From: Gammaproteobacteria bacterium
Lineage (GTDB): Bacteria > Pseudomonadota > Gammaproteobacteria > Steroidobacterales > Steroidobacteraceae
Length of the DNA stretch: 64,000 nt
Direction: 5' to 3'
Assembly: GCA_025355165.1 (NCBI GenBank)
Contig: JANYAD010000172.1
Span: 44,277-108,276 of the forward strand
This document shows positions 1 through 10,144 of this stretch, one piece after another. The notes under the pieces were generated by a model that searched no databases, was not told the origin of the DNA, and saw only the letters and a list, made by a program, of their open reading frames with translations. A program made the translations under genes and the position numbers. Position 1 is the stretch's first letter. Each line of letters opens with the position of its first letter.

Positions 1-17
1 CAAACGCGCGCCCCGAT

Positions 18-623
18 TCAAGTAGACCTGAGCCGCGGCGCGAGCGCAAAGTGAAGCAGATAGTCCTGCTCCGTGCCGCGTTCGGCATGCCTCTGGGCCT
101 TGAGGCGCCCGCTGATTTCTTGGGTTAGGCGCAGGGCTTGTGCGCGGGAGAGACGCAGCACCTGCCACACTTCGGCAGCGGCTAGCAGCTTGGGCGCCGA
201 GTTACCTTTGTATCGCATGCGCGGTTCATCATGCTCATCCACATCATAGAGGATCCCGCCGCGCGAGGGCCCGCGCACCTTAGCAAGTGAGTCGCGCAAT
301 TCCGCATGCAGGGCCGTGAAGGGTCCCGCGGCCATGACGCGGCCCGGAACGAAAAAGCTCTCAGCCGCCGCGCGGTAAACCTTCACGCGCCGGCCGGGGC
401 GCGCCCGTTCGTGCGCAATGACAATCAGCCCAAGCTTCAATAGCGCGCCGGCGTGATAGTGCAGATATTTCAATTCGAGTTGCATGATGACGGCGAGCTC
501 GGCTACCGAGCGTTCGTGGCCGACGAGCAGCAGCAGCAAACGACGGCGCATGGGATGGGATAAGGCCGCCGCGGCGCGCACGTCCGTGACCTGCAAGGCC
601 CTACTCAGGATAGTCGCTGTCAT
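18..623 (-). CDS. Winged-helix/ArsR-like transcriptional regulator
   Basis: The 18..1160 ORF trimmed to an internal ATG at 623. Protein MTATILSRALQVTDVRAAAALSHPMRRRLLLLLVGHERSVAELAVIMQLELKYLHYHAGALLKLGLI has an ArsR-type HTH pattern. Upstream part overlaps the divergent hydrolase gene, so the longer start is unlikely. Confidence 0.7.
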   Translation of the reverse strand: MTATILSRALQVTDVRAAAALSHPMRRRLLLLLVGHERSVAELAVIMQLELKYLHYHAGALLKLGLIVIAHERARPGRRVKVYRAAAESFFVPGRVMAAGPFTALHAELRDSLAKVRGPSRGGILYDVDEHDEPRMRYKGNSAPKLLAAAEVWQVLRLSRAQALRLTQEISGRLKAQRHAERGTEQDYLLHFALAPRLRST

Positions 624-653
624 TCGGACTAGCTTCCAGCATACGGTGGCGTC

Positions 654-1817
654 ATGCAAATCTCGATCAATCGAAACTGTGTGCTGGGAACGGCATTGGC
701 AGCAGTCTTGAACTTCTGCGGGGGCGCGGCATACGCATCGCCGCCGCCGGCCGACGTGGTGGCATCCTGCATGGCGCGCGCCGCAACAAATCTTGGCTTC
801 AATGGATCGATGTATGCGCGCATCGGCAAGGTGACCGTGGAGAAGTCCTATGGGGCTTCCGATGCGGCGGGGCGCATCCCGATCGTTGACAGGACACGGT
901 TCAATATCGCCTCGGCGGGAAAGATGTTCACCGCAGTGGGAATCGGACTGCTGGTGGATCGCGGAGCGGTGAAATTCGATGCTCCCATCAGCCGCTATCT
1001 GCCGTCCCTCAACGCCGATGCCGGCGCGATTACCGTCGCCCAATTGTTGAATCATACCTCGGGTCTGGGCGACTATTTCAATCCGGCGAACCGGAGCGCC
1101 ATCGATGCCGCCGTCACGGCCGCGGATCTGTTGCCCCTCGCGCTGGCCGCATCTCGCCAATTCACGCCGGGCTCGAAGCGGGCTTATTCGAACTCAGGCT
1201 TTGTGGTGTTGGGCGCGATTATCGAGAAGGTGTCCGGGCTCACTTACCATCAATTCATCCAGAAAGAGATACTCACGCCTCTCGGCATGTTCAACACCCG
1301 ATTCGATGCGCAGCAGGGCGCGCAAGCGATGACCCGAATGTCACCCCAAGGACCGTTGGAAGAATCGCGACCTGCTCCGGTGCAGGCGCATGCATCGCCG
1401 GCCGGTGGAATGTTCAGCACGCCCGCGGACTTAAGCTTGTTCCTGACGGCGCTGATGGACGGGCCTCTTCTAAAACGCGATACGATCAGCACCCTGCTCA
1501 GGGGGCGCGCCGATCCCGCCGGCGGAAGCGGCGTTTACGGCTACGGCTTCAACGTGCGAGAGCAGGCGCCGCGCCGGGTCGGGCATGGCGGCGGCGCTCC
1601 GGGTGCGAATGCCGAAGTGGCGCTGTATCCGGACTCCGGCTGGCAGTTGATCGCATTGTCCAACAACGATCCGCCGGCGGCGTCGCGCATGGTGATGCTT
1701 TTGGAGAAAGTTCTATTCGCCTCGGAGCCGGAGTCGGCGTGTGCGAGCGCACTCGCCGACTCCAATCAGGGGGCGACCCAAGCGCCGGATACGCGGGGTC
1801 AGAAGAAGCCACTTTAA
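654..1817 (+). CDS. Serine hydrolase, beta-lactamase class C/PBP-like family, exported
   Basis: N-terminal signal peptide; LLNHTSGLGDYF and RAYSNSGFVVLG motifs; C-terminal GHGGGAPG box. Confidence 0.85.
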   Translation: MQISINRNCVLGTALAAVLNFCGGAAYASPPPADVVASCMARAATNLGFNGSMYARIGKVTVEKSYGASDAAGRIPIVDRTRFNIASAGKMFTAVGIGLLVDRGAVKFDAPISRYLPSLNADAGAITVAQLLNHTSGLGDYFNPANRSAIDAAVTAADLLPLALAASRQFTPGSKRAYSNSGFVVLGAIIEKVSGLTYHQFIQKEILTPLGMFNTRFDAQQGAQAMTRMSPQGPLEESRPAPVQAHASPAGGMFSTPADLSLFLTALMDGPLLKRDTISTLLRGRADPAGGSGVYGYGFNVREQAPRRVGHGGGAPGANAEVALYPDSGWQLIALSNNDPPAASRMVMLLEKVLFASEPESACASALADSNQGATQAPDTRGQKKPL

Positions 1818-2181
1818 GGATGCGCATACGGGGTGGGTTAGCGGTGGCGCAACCGCGATGAACGTGTCGCCCTCGTCGAGAACCTTGATGCGGTCGCCAA
1901 TCTCCATTGGGTCTACTAGTTTAATCCCTCTCTGCCGAAGGGTGGGCTGCAGCGAAAGCTCGCGCGACAATTCAGTAAGCGTCATTTCATAATATGATGT
2001 CTGAGGCGCCGGAATTTCGCGTATGCGGCTCTCGCTGCAGTGGGTAGATTTTTATTGACTGCCTCGCTCCGATCCATACCGAAACATCTCTTGCGCGTGT
2101 CAGCACTGCCCTACCGACGGTCAGACCGTAGCTCGCAAAAAATCGAGTCTCATCATCTTTAACTGTAGCGTACACGGAGTC

Positions 2182-4770
2182 TTAAGTTGCAGGCCCCAAG
2201 TAAGTGTCGAACCAGGCGAGGGTTTCCTTGATGAACTCGGTTGGCGGAACCAAGTGTCCAGAGGCATAGACCATCATTTTCTTCTGACTGGGAGCAGACC
2301 CTAACAAGCGGAACATCGGCTTTTGCGAAGACTCGACCGGGAAGAACATGTCGTACGTTCCGTTCAGCATCAGAACCGGTTGTTTGATTCTCGGCAGATA
2401 GTTAATCTGATCTACCTCTGGCAAAGCCTTGCCCATATCCATCCCGCCTACGTTCAGCACCACGGCTTTAATGCGTGGCTCAATGGCGGGGATGATTCCG
2501 CCGATGAAGCCTCCCCAGCTGATACCGAGGTAGGCGACTTTGTCCGCCTGCATGTCTTTGCGGGTCTCAAGATAATCGATTGCCCGCGAGTATTCCTTGC
2601 CCCACATGATGACGTGGTCCTTGTAAAGCACGGTCGTAGCCTGGATATCTGACTTCAAGTCGTCCTGCCGCTCGAACGTACCCTTGTAGATCGGAAAGAT
2701 CAGCGCGCGTCCACTCTTCATGATGAACAGCAGGCGGCTATTGATCAGCGTCGGCTCAAATTTGCTTTCATGAAGACCGTTGGAGCCGGAGAAGAAGACG
2801 ACCGGCTGAAGGCGGCCCGTGTAGTGCTGGGGCAGGAAGATGTGGAGCACGAGTCGCTCTTTGTTGTAACCGGCATCGATCGAAACGGTTTCGGCCTTCC
2901 AGGCGTCGCTTTCCGCCGTATTCTCGATGGTTGCAGCAAGCGGTGTTTTGTCATAGATGAACTGCCGGGCGAAATTGGCAAATGTTGCGTCATCAACCGG
3001 TTTTTCCTTGGCGTAGTCGCGAAAGCTCATGGAAATCGATTGCCGGAGCGCGGCAGAGACCGCATCAGCCTTAAGTTCCTTGATGCACCTGAAGCCATTG
3101 GACTCGCTGCGCTCGAGCGCCGGTTGCGTGAAGCTGTCGTTGAAGGCGTACGATGGATCGGTCCAGCCGCCCCCCATGATGAAATATTGGTCTGAGTCGC
3201 CTCGTCGATTCACTGCCCACTCGCGGGCATTGCCGGCAAGATCGTAGACACCGAAGGTGCTGAAGCCGGCGAGACTGCCGACTGGAGTGGTCGATTTGCC
3301 GCTGAAGTTGCTGAGCGGAAGAAGAAACTCCGACCGGGTGGTATCGGCTGCAGCGGCGAAGTGAAAGACGGTCGGCAGTTGTTTGTGTGCGAAGACCGCG
3401 TAGGCCGCCGCTTCGTACCACGACACACCGGTGACCGGATGGTCTTGTTTACCGTCCGGGTAGGTTCCCGCTTCCCACGTTGCCGGTCCTTGACGCCCTG
3501 TCCGGTCCGTAAATTTCGCCCACGCGGCGTTCAGCGCAATCGAATTGCCGGCTTCCACGATCGGAACGGTCCAGTACGCCGCGTTTGTGTAGCCGCCGGC
3601 GTCGACGAATGCCATGAACTGCTTGTTCGTTACTTCAAACTTGTCGATCAAGAACTCGGGCACCTCTTTGGGGCCATATTTCTCAATGCCGATAATGTAC
3701 ATGTCGGTCTGCGACTTCGGGATACGAACCATGTTCTCGGGCAGACTGCCGAGCCGGTCCATCGTCAGGTGTTCTTGGATGGGCCGGATCCCCACTGACA
3801 ACTTGGGCCCGGCAAATTCAATCGTTTGATAGCCCGCCTTTCTGACTTCCAAGCGCAGGTAATCGCGGGGCACCCGCACGCCGTTGAGCGGCGTTAGGCC
3901 TGCCGACCGCCACTCAGCGAGAGGCGTGTCGTAGTCCTTCCAGAACACTTCCGCGCCGGCAGGGTCAGTCTCCATCGAGATGGTGGTCGCGATCAACGGC
4001 CATAACTTCGCCAACGTCGGATCGTTGGGAAGGTATTTTTCCGCCTCCACGGCCTTATCAAAGACCTGTCTGTCGCTGCGAAACATAGTCGCCGTGGTGG
4101 CTTGAATCTCGGGCAGCAAATGGTTTCGCGCGTTATCCTTTTTCTGCCAGGTCGATAGCAGTAGCGCCCCGGCGATGCTCAGCAGCAGAGCGGGAATCGC
4201 CAGTTTATGGAACCTGGTCCAGGCCTTTCCGACCGCAGTCGGGGCGGCGCGAGCCGGAGGTTGCCCGCGTGGTTTGGCTTTCGCGATCACCTCGGGACGG
4301 GGCAAGGCGCTCGGAGGAGAGGGGGAAGCTGCAGGCGCGTCCGAGGCGAGCCCGCGCACGCGCTCCACGAACTCAGGCGATGCGTTGCCGTCCGACAGGC
4401 GCGTCCATTGCACCTCCCGGAACTTCTCAGGCACGCGAGCGATCGCATCCGGCGTCGCGTCGATGACGACCGGCAGCAAGAACGCCCTGTCATCCGCCAT
4501 GTCCAGTGTGCGTCCCACCGCAAGATTCCATTCGCGCCGAAAATAGCCCTCTTCGCGGGCCTGGGTGTTGGCCGAGATCACCGGCACAAACAGTTTGCAG
4601 CTCTTAATCTGCCGCCGGATCGAGGCATCCCAGGCATCGCCGCTGCGCAACTCGCTCTGGTCGAACCAAACTTCAAGCCCGGCAGCCCTGAGCACCTCGC
4701 AGATGCGCCGCGCCGCCGCGGCATCTTGCGAGGCATAACTCAAAAAAATGGCCCGTGACGGCACGCTCAT
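2182..4770 (-). CDS. TIR domain - TM helix - FGE/sulfatase-modifying factor domain - alpha/beta hydrolase (dienelactone hydrolase-like) fusion
   Basis: N-terminus RAIFLSYASQDAAAARRICEVLRAAGLEVWFDQSELRSGDAW (TIR); TM segment LAIPALLLSIAGALLLSTW; FGE motifs FEVTNKQFMAFVDAGGY, PVTGVSWYEAAAYA, GVYDLAGNAREW, GGGW, NGFRCI; C-terminal VVFFSGSNG...VAYLGISWGGFIGG nucleophile elbow. Confidence 0.85.
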   Translation of the reverse strand: MSVPSRAIFLSYASQDAAAARRICEVLRAAGLEVWFDQSELRSGDAWDASIRRQIKSCKLFVPVISANTQAREEGYFRREWNLAVGRTLDMADDRAFLLPVVIDATPDAIARVPEKFREVQWTRLSDGNASPEFVERVRGLASDAPAASPSPPSALPRPEVIAKAKPRGQPPARAAPTAVGKAWTRFHKLAIPALLLSIAGALLLSTWQKKDNARNHLLPEIQATTATMFRSDRQVFDKAVEAEKYLPNDPTLAKLWPLIATTISMETDPAGAEVFWKDYDTPLAEWRSAGLTPLNGVRVPRDYLRLEVRKAGYQTIEFAGPKLSVGIRPIQEHLTMDRLGSLPENMVRIPKSQTDMYIIGIEKYGPKEVPEFLIDKFEVTNKQFMAFVDAGGYTNAAYWTVPIVEAGNSIALNAAWAKFTDRTGRQGPATWEAGTYPDGKQDHPVTGVSWYEAAAYAVFAHKQLPTVFHFAAAADTTRSEFLLPLSNFSGKSTTPVGSLAGFSTFGVYDLAGNAREWAVNRRGDSDQYFIMGGGWTDPSYAFNDSFTQPALERSESNGFRCIKELKADAVSAALRQSISMSFRDYAKEKPVDDATFANFARQFIYDKTPLAATIENTAESDAWKAETVSIDAGYNKERLVLHIFLPQHYTGRLQPVVFFSGSNGLHESKFEPTLINSRLLFIMKSGRALIFPIYKGTFERQDDLKSDIQATTVLYKDHVIMWGKEYSRAIDYLETRKDMQADKVAYLGISWGGFIGGIIPAIEPRIKAVVLNVGGMDMGKALPEVDQINYLPRIKQPVLMLNGTYDMFFPVESSQKPMFRLLGSAPSQKKMMVYASGHLVPPTEFIKETLAWFDTYLGPAT

Positions 4771-4958
4771 AGACGAATTGACTCCCGGCAGTCGCGACGG
4801 GTGCAGAGTGCACCAGACCTCGTGTCGAACCAGAGCTTATCCCAATTCCACTGGTCGCTCTCCTGCGCCGATCGGCTGTATGCTCCGATTCATGATCACG
4901 GGTGGTGCCACCAACTCAGTCATGGATGTCGATGATCAGCGGGATTTGATCCTCGACC

Positions 4959-5594
4959 GTGTCGGCGCAAATCGCCACGCTCATTCTCGGGTGTCTGGCC
5001 GGTATCGTGTTCGGATTTGTCGGACTTCTTATAACGGGGCTCATCCGCAACAGTCACGCTGCGAACCCTGCAATCGGTTGGGTGCTGCTAGGCGTTTCCG
5101 CCGTTGTTTTTATTGCGACGCTTCGTCAGCTCTTGTGGCCAATACCGTTGGTCGACGTTACCTGCCGTGGAGTGCGTTTAAGAATCGGCGCTCCGATGCA
5201 TCGCTCGGGACTTTTCTTTATTCCGTGGTCCCGCCTGCGCGCTGTGCTCTTGACGCAAACGATGATCAAGAATGCTGCCGGCGGGCGGGAGAACGCGCTC
5301 GGATTCCAGATCGCTCAGGACCAACTGTTTCGGTTACCTAAAGTCAGGTGGAATTCGAGCCACGCAGCGCCGCAAGCACCGAAATGCGAGGTCGTTTTTG
5401 CAGCAAGCATGATCAACGGCGATGTGCGTGAATGCGTGCGAAAGATCGAGGAGCGGCGCATTCGGCTGTCACCGGCAAAGGTTCAGCAAACAGGGCGTAC
5501 TGAGGTCCGGCGTGTTTTGCAATGCAAAAAGCAGCAATGTAATACGGATGATTGGCCTGTGCGTTGCGCTTGGCCACCTTCGCGCGCATTCTAA
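4959..5594 (+). CDS. Putative small membrane protein, PH-like cytoplasmic part
   Basis: Two N-terminal hydrophobic segments (IATLILGCLAGIVFGFVGLLITGLI; AIGWVLLGVSAVVFIATL) followed by a soluble region. C-terminal tail looks low quality, so the end is uncertain. Confidence 0.45.
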   Translation: MSAQIATLILGCLAGIVFGFVGLLITGLIRNSHAANPAIGWVLLGVSAVVFIATLRQLLWPIPLVDVTCRGVRLRIGAPMHRSGLFFIPWSRLRAVLLTQTMIKNAAGGRENALGFQIAQDQLFRLPKVRWNSSHAAPQAPKCEVVFAASMINGDVRECVRKIEERRIRLSPAKVQQTGRTEVRRVLQCKKQQCNTDDWPVRCAWPPSRAF

Positions 5595-5668
5595 TCCCGC
5601 TCGTTGCGGCGCGTGGCCAAAGCGGGAGGCGCAGGAATCCAAACCAAAACCAATCAAGGGGATCCAAC

Positions 5669-6121
5669 ATGAAACACGCACTCGCGCTCATTGTTTTGGG
5701 GACGATATTCGCCGGGTCTGCATACGCCGCAGACCCTATCGTCGGCACCTGGAAGCTCAATGTCGCAAACTCGAAGTTCAGCCCGGGACCGCCGCCGCAA
5801 GCCGGCACCCGCGTGTACAGCGAGTCCGCAGGGATGTACACGCTCGACCAAAAGATCATGGGCGTCGATGGAAAGCAGAGCGTGACGAAGTTGACATACC
5901 GGGACGGGCAAGAGGTCAAGCAATCCAGGGCCGCAGACTCCACGGTGGCGAAGAAAGTCGATGCCAATACATGGGACTTTGATATCAACATGGACGGCAA
6001 GGCGATCGGCCATGTGCATCGTGTGGTATCGGCCGACGGCAAGATGCTGACGGTGCACAACACCGGCAGACAAGGAGAGGTCGCGGCAGCCGACGATACC
6101 ATGGTGTTCGATAAGCAGTAG
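5669..6121 (+). CDS. Small exported protein of unknown function, lipocalin-like repeat pattern (paralogue of 7564-8034)
   Basis: ATG at 5669 after an AAGGGG-type RBS; signal peptide MKHALALIVLGTIFAGSAYAA; mature IVGTWKLNVANSKFSPGPPPQ shared with 7564-8034. Confidence 0.8.
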   Translation: MKHALALIVLGTIFAGSAYAADPIVGTWKLNVANSKFSPGPPPQAGTRVYSESAGMYTLDQKIMGVDGKQSVTKLTYRDGQEVKQSRAADSTVAKKVDANTWDFDINMDGKAIGHVHRVVSADGKMLTVHNTGRQGEVAAADDTMVFDKQ

Positions 6122-6192
6122 CCTCGAGGCGCGCACAGGGACGTGCGCGCCATCCTTCGCCGGACAATGCCGTGAAATGGGAGGATCTCCTG

Positions 6193-7458
6193 ATGTTGTC
6201 GCGTCGCGAATTCGTTCTGAGCGCCGCTGCGGCCGGCCTATCCAGTGCGATAATTCCACAGCGTCTCGCACATGCCGCCATCGTGCGCACCGATAACGAC
6301 AAGCTCTCGCCGTACGGCAAAGGAATATTGCCGAGCACAATTCGTTCGCGGATGATCAGCAACGTCAACGGCCTCGACGTGCATGTGCTGGAAGCAGGAT
6401 TCGAAGTCGCAGGTCGTCCGGCCATTCTATTGCTGCACGGGTTTCCAGAACCGGCCTACAGTTGGCGCAAGGTCATGCTGCCGTTGGCGGCGGCGGGCTA
6501 TCACGTCATCGCTCCTGATCGCCGCGGCTACGGACGCACCACGGGATGGGATGACGCCTATGATGTCGACCTCGGCCTCTTCGGTGTTCTGAACATGGTC
6601 ACCGACGCCCTGGCCCTGGTCACGGCACTCGGCTACCGCCGCGTGTCGACCGTGGTGGGACATGATTTCGGCGCACCGGTTGCGGCCTGGTGTTCGCTGA
6701 TTCGCCCGGATGTATTCCGCTCAGTCGTCATGATGAGCGCTCCGTTTCCAGGGCCTCCAACACTGCCATTCAATACCGCCGATCAAGCGCAACCAACGCA
6801 CGGATCCGAGCGGCAACCCGCAGTCAATATCGATGATCAGCTGGCTGCGCTCGATCCTCCGAGAAAATATTACATGCGTTATTTCACCACGCCCGGCGCC
6901 AACGCCAACATGCAAAGTGCGGCGCAGGGTCTGCACGCCTTTTTAAGGGCGTATTTTCACTACAAGAGTGCCGACTGGAAACAGAACCAGCCATTTGCGC
7001 TCAAGGCGCGCACTGCAGAGGAGCTGTCAAAGCTGCCCACCTACTACGTCATGAACCTCGGCGAAGGAATGGCGGAAACAGTGGCGCCGGAAATGCCGTC
7101 AGCCAAACAGATAGCCGCGTGCAAATGGCTGACTGAAGAGGAACTGCGCGTATATAGCGCGGAGTACGGCCGGACTGGTTTTCAGGGTGCTCTTCAGGCC
7201 TATCGTTGCAATTTTGATTCAAAGTTGACGGCCGAGCTGCAGTTGTTCTCGAATCGCACCATTGATGTGCCGGCGTGCTTCATTGCAGGCAAAAACGACT
7301 GGGGTCCTTACCAAACCCCCGGCGCCATCGATGCAATGAGGAATAATGCGTGCACGCGGATGCTGGGCATTCATATGGTAGACGGAGCCGGCCATTGGGT
7401 TCAGCAAGAACAGCCTAACAAGGTCACGGAGCTGATCGCACAATTCATACCAACGTAG
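6193..7458 (+). CDS. Alpha/beta hydrolase, epoxide hydrolase-like, Tat-type leader
   Basis: SRREFVLSAAAAGLSSA leader; AILLLHGFPEPAYSWRKVM, PDRRGYGRT, VVGHDFGAPVAAW, and C-terminal GAGHWVQQEQP. Confidence 0.85.
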   Translation: MLSRREFVLSAAAAGLSSAIIPQRLAHAAIVRTDNDKLSPYGKGILPSTIRSRMISNVNGLDVHVLEAGFEVAGRPAILLLHGFPEPAYSWRKVMLPLAAAGYHVIAPDRRGYGRTTGWDDAYDVDLGLFGVLNMVTDALALVTALGYRRVSTVVGHDFGAPVAAWCSLIRPDVFRSVVMMSAPFPGPPTLPFNTADQAQPTHGSERQPAVNIDDQLAALDPPRKYYMRYFTTPGANANMQSAAQGLHAFLRAYFHYKSADWKQNQPFALKARTAEELSKLPTYYVMNLGEGMAETVAPEMPSAKQIAACKWLTEEELRVYSAEYGRTGFQGALQAYRCNFDSKLTAELQLFSNRTIDVPACFIAGKNDWGPYQTPGAIDAMRNNACTRMLGIHMVDGAGHWVQQEQPNKVTELIAQFIPT

Positions 7459-7495
7459 TTGGGGAACGCCATATCAGGCTCCTATTATCGCGCGC

Positions 7496-7517
7496 CCGGC
7501 GGCAACCTCGCCGCCGG
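7496..7517. terminator. GC-rich hairpin between convergent genes
   Basis: CCGGCGGC-AACCTC-GCCGCCGG, perfect 8-bp stem; no strong U tract. Confidence 0.5.
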
Positions 7518-7563
7518 ACGCAGACCGACTAATAGATTCGATCGACTAGCTGCCCGTCAGCGG

Positions 7564-8034
7564 CTACTGCCGATCGTAAACCATAACATCGTTAAACTTT
7601 GCGCCTGCCTCATTCGTTCCCTTCTGCGTGAAGGTCAGCGTCTTGCCGTCTTTGGACACGGTGCGCACTCCCGTACCGACATTCGCGCCCGCTTTCATCA
7701 TGGTGCTGTTGAGCGTCGAAGCATCGACTCTCTTAACGGAAACGGAGTCGAAGGCCGGATTGCCGCTGACGGGGTAAGTTTTTCCATCTTCCTTGAAGCT
7801 CAGCGTGGTGGTGGACTCCTTACCGTCCGCCGCCGTCGTCTTCACAGTTACCGTCATGCCCTGCGGTGTTTCAGCATACGTGCGAGTTTGGCTTTTAGGT
7901 GCGGGGCCGGGAGAGAACGTCGATTTCGACGAGTTCAACTTCCACATCCCGACCACAGAGTCTGTGGCGAACGCCGCGCTGGTTCCGATGGCGAGAATGG
8001 CTCCAACAATAAGAGTCTTTAAAATGGTTTGCAT
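7564..8034 (-). CDS. Small exported protein of unknown function (paralogue of 5669-6121)
   Basis: Signal peptide MQTILKTLIVGAILAIGTSAAFA; VVGMWKLNSSKSTFSPGPAPKSQTRTYAE; ends VMVYDRQ, compare MVFDKQ in the paralogue. Confidence 0.8.
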   Translation of the reverse strand: MQTILKTLIVGAILAIGTSAAFATDSVVGMWKLNSSKSTFSPGPAPKSQTRTYAETPQGMTVTVKTTAADGKESTTTLSFKEDGKTYPVSGNPAFDSVSVKRVDASTLNSTMMKAGANVGTGVRTVSKDGKTLTFTQKGTNEAGAKFNDVMVYDRQ

Positions 8035-8234
8035 ATGTCCCCTCTGAAGTTAATTTTTTTTGCGCCCTCTGAAGTCGGGTCGAGTTCTTTTTTCCCCGCC
8101 GAGCATGCGCTTCTCGAGCGCGAAGCACAAACCCGAGTATGCGAGCCTACGCGCGGCGATGCGGCCGGGCGGTCCGCGTAGGTGCTTACGATTCGGTTAT
8201 GCTTTCTGAACTGCAAACATCGGGAGAATTTTTC

Positions 8235-9641
8235 ATGCCAGGATGGGTATTCTTTGCGGCCTTGATCGCCGCGACGCCGATATGGGCCGCCTCGGCTCCG
8301 CCGCTGCCGCCCCCGGCTGATCTGCAGCTCGCCCGCGACATGCTGAAGAGCCTGGTGGAAATCAACACCACGCACGTGCACGGCAGCACGGAGGCCGCGA
8401 AAGCCATCCAAGGCTGGCTGCTGAGCGCCGGATTCTCGGCCGGCGATGTGGTGTTCGTCACGCCCGACGATCATCCCGCCAGCGGCAACGTCGTGGTTCG
8501 CTACCGCGGCAAACACGCGAGCGCGCCGGTCTTGTTTCTGGGTCATTTGGATGTGGTGGAGGCCAATCCCGAGGATTGGTCGATGGACCCCTTCAAGCTC
8601 ACTCAACGAGACGGCTGGTTCTACGGCCGTGGCACGATCGACATGAAGGACGGCGATGCGGCGCTTTCCGAGTCGCTGATCCGTTTGAAGCGCGAGAAGT
8701 TCGTCCCGGATCGAGATGTCATCGTCGCCTTCACCGCGGACGAAGAAGCCGGCGGCGAGGCCAACGGTCCGGCGTTTCTGCTCAAGGAACATCGCAACTT
8801 GATCGATGCCGCTTGGGTCGTCAATCTGGATGGCGGCGGCGGCGGCACCAAGAACGGGGCGCGGCAATTTTTCGAACTCGGCACCAGCGAGAAAAGCTAC
8901 GTGACCTTTACGCTTGAGACCACCAGCCCCGGCGGACATGGTTCGCTGCCCGGCCCCGACAACGCCATTTATCGATTGGCGGCCGGACTCGGCAAGGTGG
9001 CTGCCTTCAAGTTCCCCGTGGCGCTGACGGTGACCACTCGGGCGAGTTTTGAAATGTTCGGTGCGCTGGAGAGCGGAGCGGTTGCGGCCGATATGCACGG
9101 CGTCGCACAAACGCCGCCCGACCTCGCTGCGGCGGAGCGTCTCAGTGAAAACGTCCGTTTCAACGCGCAGCTGCGCACCACCTGCGTCGCCACCCTGATT
9201 TCCGGCGGACATGCGCAGAACGCGCTACCGCAACGCGCCAGAGCCACCATTCAGTGCCGAATGTTGCCCGCAGACACGGCCGAGCATGTGCAGGCCCTGC
9301 TCATCGCTGCGCTCGCCGATCCCGCCATCCAGGTGAGCCTGGACGCTGCGCCGATTGTGAGTCCGGAATCCTCTCCAACGCCCCAAATCATGAACAAAAC
9401 GGCACGGCTTGTGCATTCGATGTGGCCCGATGTCCCGATCATTCCCACCATGGCGTCAGGGTTCAGCGACGACCGGCAGACCCGCAATGCGGGCATGCCG
9501 AGCTACGACATCAACGGTGTATGGATGGACGTCGATGAAAATCGCGCGCATGGACGCGATGAACGGATTGGGGTGCAAGCTTTCGACGAGAGCGTTGAAT
9601 TCACGTATCGGCTTATCAAGGCCATGAGCAGTGCCAAGTGA
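8235..9641 (+). CDS. M20 family metallopeptidase, exported
   Basis: VLFLGHLDVVEA, GRGTIDMKDGDAAL, AFTADEEAGG motifs; signal peptide from ATG 8235 with GGGAG upstream. Longer starts at 8139/8199 are possible. Confidence 0.85.
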   Translation: MPGWVFFAALIAATPIWAASAPPLPPPADLQLARDMLKSLVEINTTHVHGSTEAAKAIQGWLLSAGFSAGDVVFVTPDDHPASGNVVVRYRGKHASAPVLFLGHLDVVEANPEDWSMDPFKLTQRDGWFYGRGTIDMKDGDAALSESLIRLKREKFVPDRDVIVAFTADEEAGGEANGPAFLLKEHRNLIDAAWVVNLDGGGGGTKNGARQFFELGTSEKSYVTFTLETTSPGGHGSLPGPDNAIYRLAAGLGKVAAFKFPVALTVTTRASFEMFGALESGAVAADMHGVAQTPPDLAAAERLSENVRFNAQLRTTCVATLISGGHAQNALPQRARATIQCRMLPADTAEHVQALLIAALADPAIQVSLDAAPIVSPESSPTPQIMNKTARLVHSMWPDVPIIPTMASGFSDDRQTRNAGMPSYDINGVWMDVDENRAHGRDERIGVQAFDESVEFTYRLIKAMSSAK

Positions 9642-10144
9642 ATCGCGAGACAGCATAGCCGCCCGCGCGGAGCGTATTGCCGCCACGGCCCGGGGGGCGT
9701 GGAAACGAAATTGATTGACGGCGTCTTTCTTGAGCCGCGGCGGCAGCGCTCTCGCGTAGGCGATTCTCAGAACCGATTGCGCAACGGATAAGAGCCCCGC
9801 ATAGGCGCGAAGCGGCCGCCAACGGTGCCGGTGTGTTGCTCCTGGGCGGTTATCCTAAGTTGATCGAACCGTTGAAAGCGTCCGTTGGGCGAAAAGTGCA
9901 GTAAGGCGCATGCTGCTACGCACAGATTAGGGCAAGTGGGGCAAAGCAACTGCGCTAGCTGACGACAGATTATCTTTCGCGCGGCAGCCACAATTCTGCG
10001 GCCTACCCATCATGCTGCGAATCTAAGGCAGGGGCGGCGGGTTTGAAAATTTTGCAGGGAGTACGCGCCTTCAGATCCGGTAAAATTGTGGCTCAAGATT
10101 TTGTCCAATCTGAATGATGGCGACCTGCCGATAGGAATTACTCG

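Noticed and set aside
1713-2175. Possible small toxin-antitoxin-like pair (MTLTELSREL..., MYATVKDDET...)
   Set aside because: Adjacent minus-strand ORFs with an AbrB-like flavour, but the first runs into the hydrolase 3' end and neither has a recognisable family signature; not enough support.
5422-6425. Long antisense ORFs (5413-6153, 5654-6340, 5422-5982, 5985-6425)
   Set aside because: High-GC shadow ORFs overlapping well-supported genes; sequences lack domain-like character.
8019-9212. 397 aa minus-strand ORF opposite the M20 peptidase
   Set aside because: Antisense to a gene with clear catalytic motifs; Arg/Gly/His-rich composition typical of shadow ORFs.
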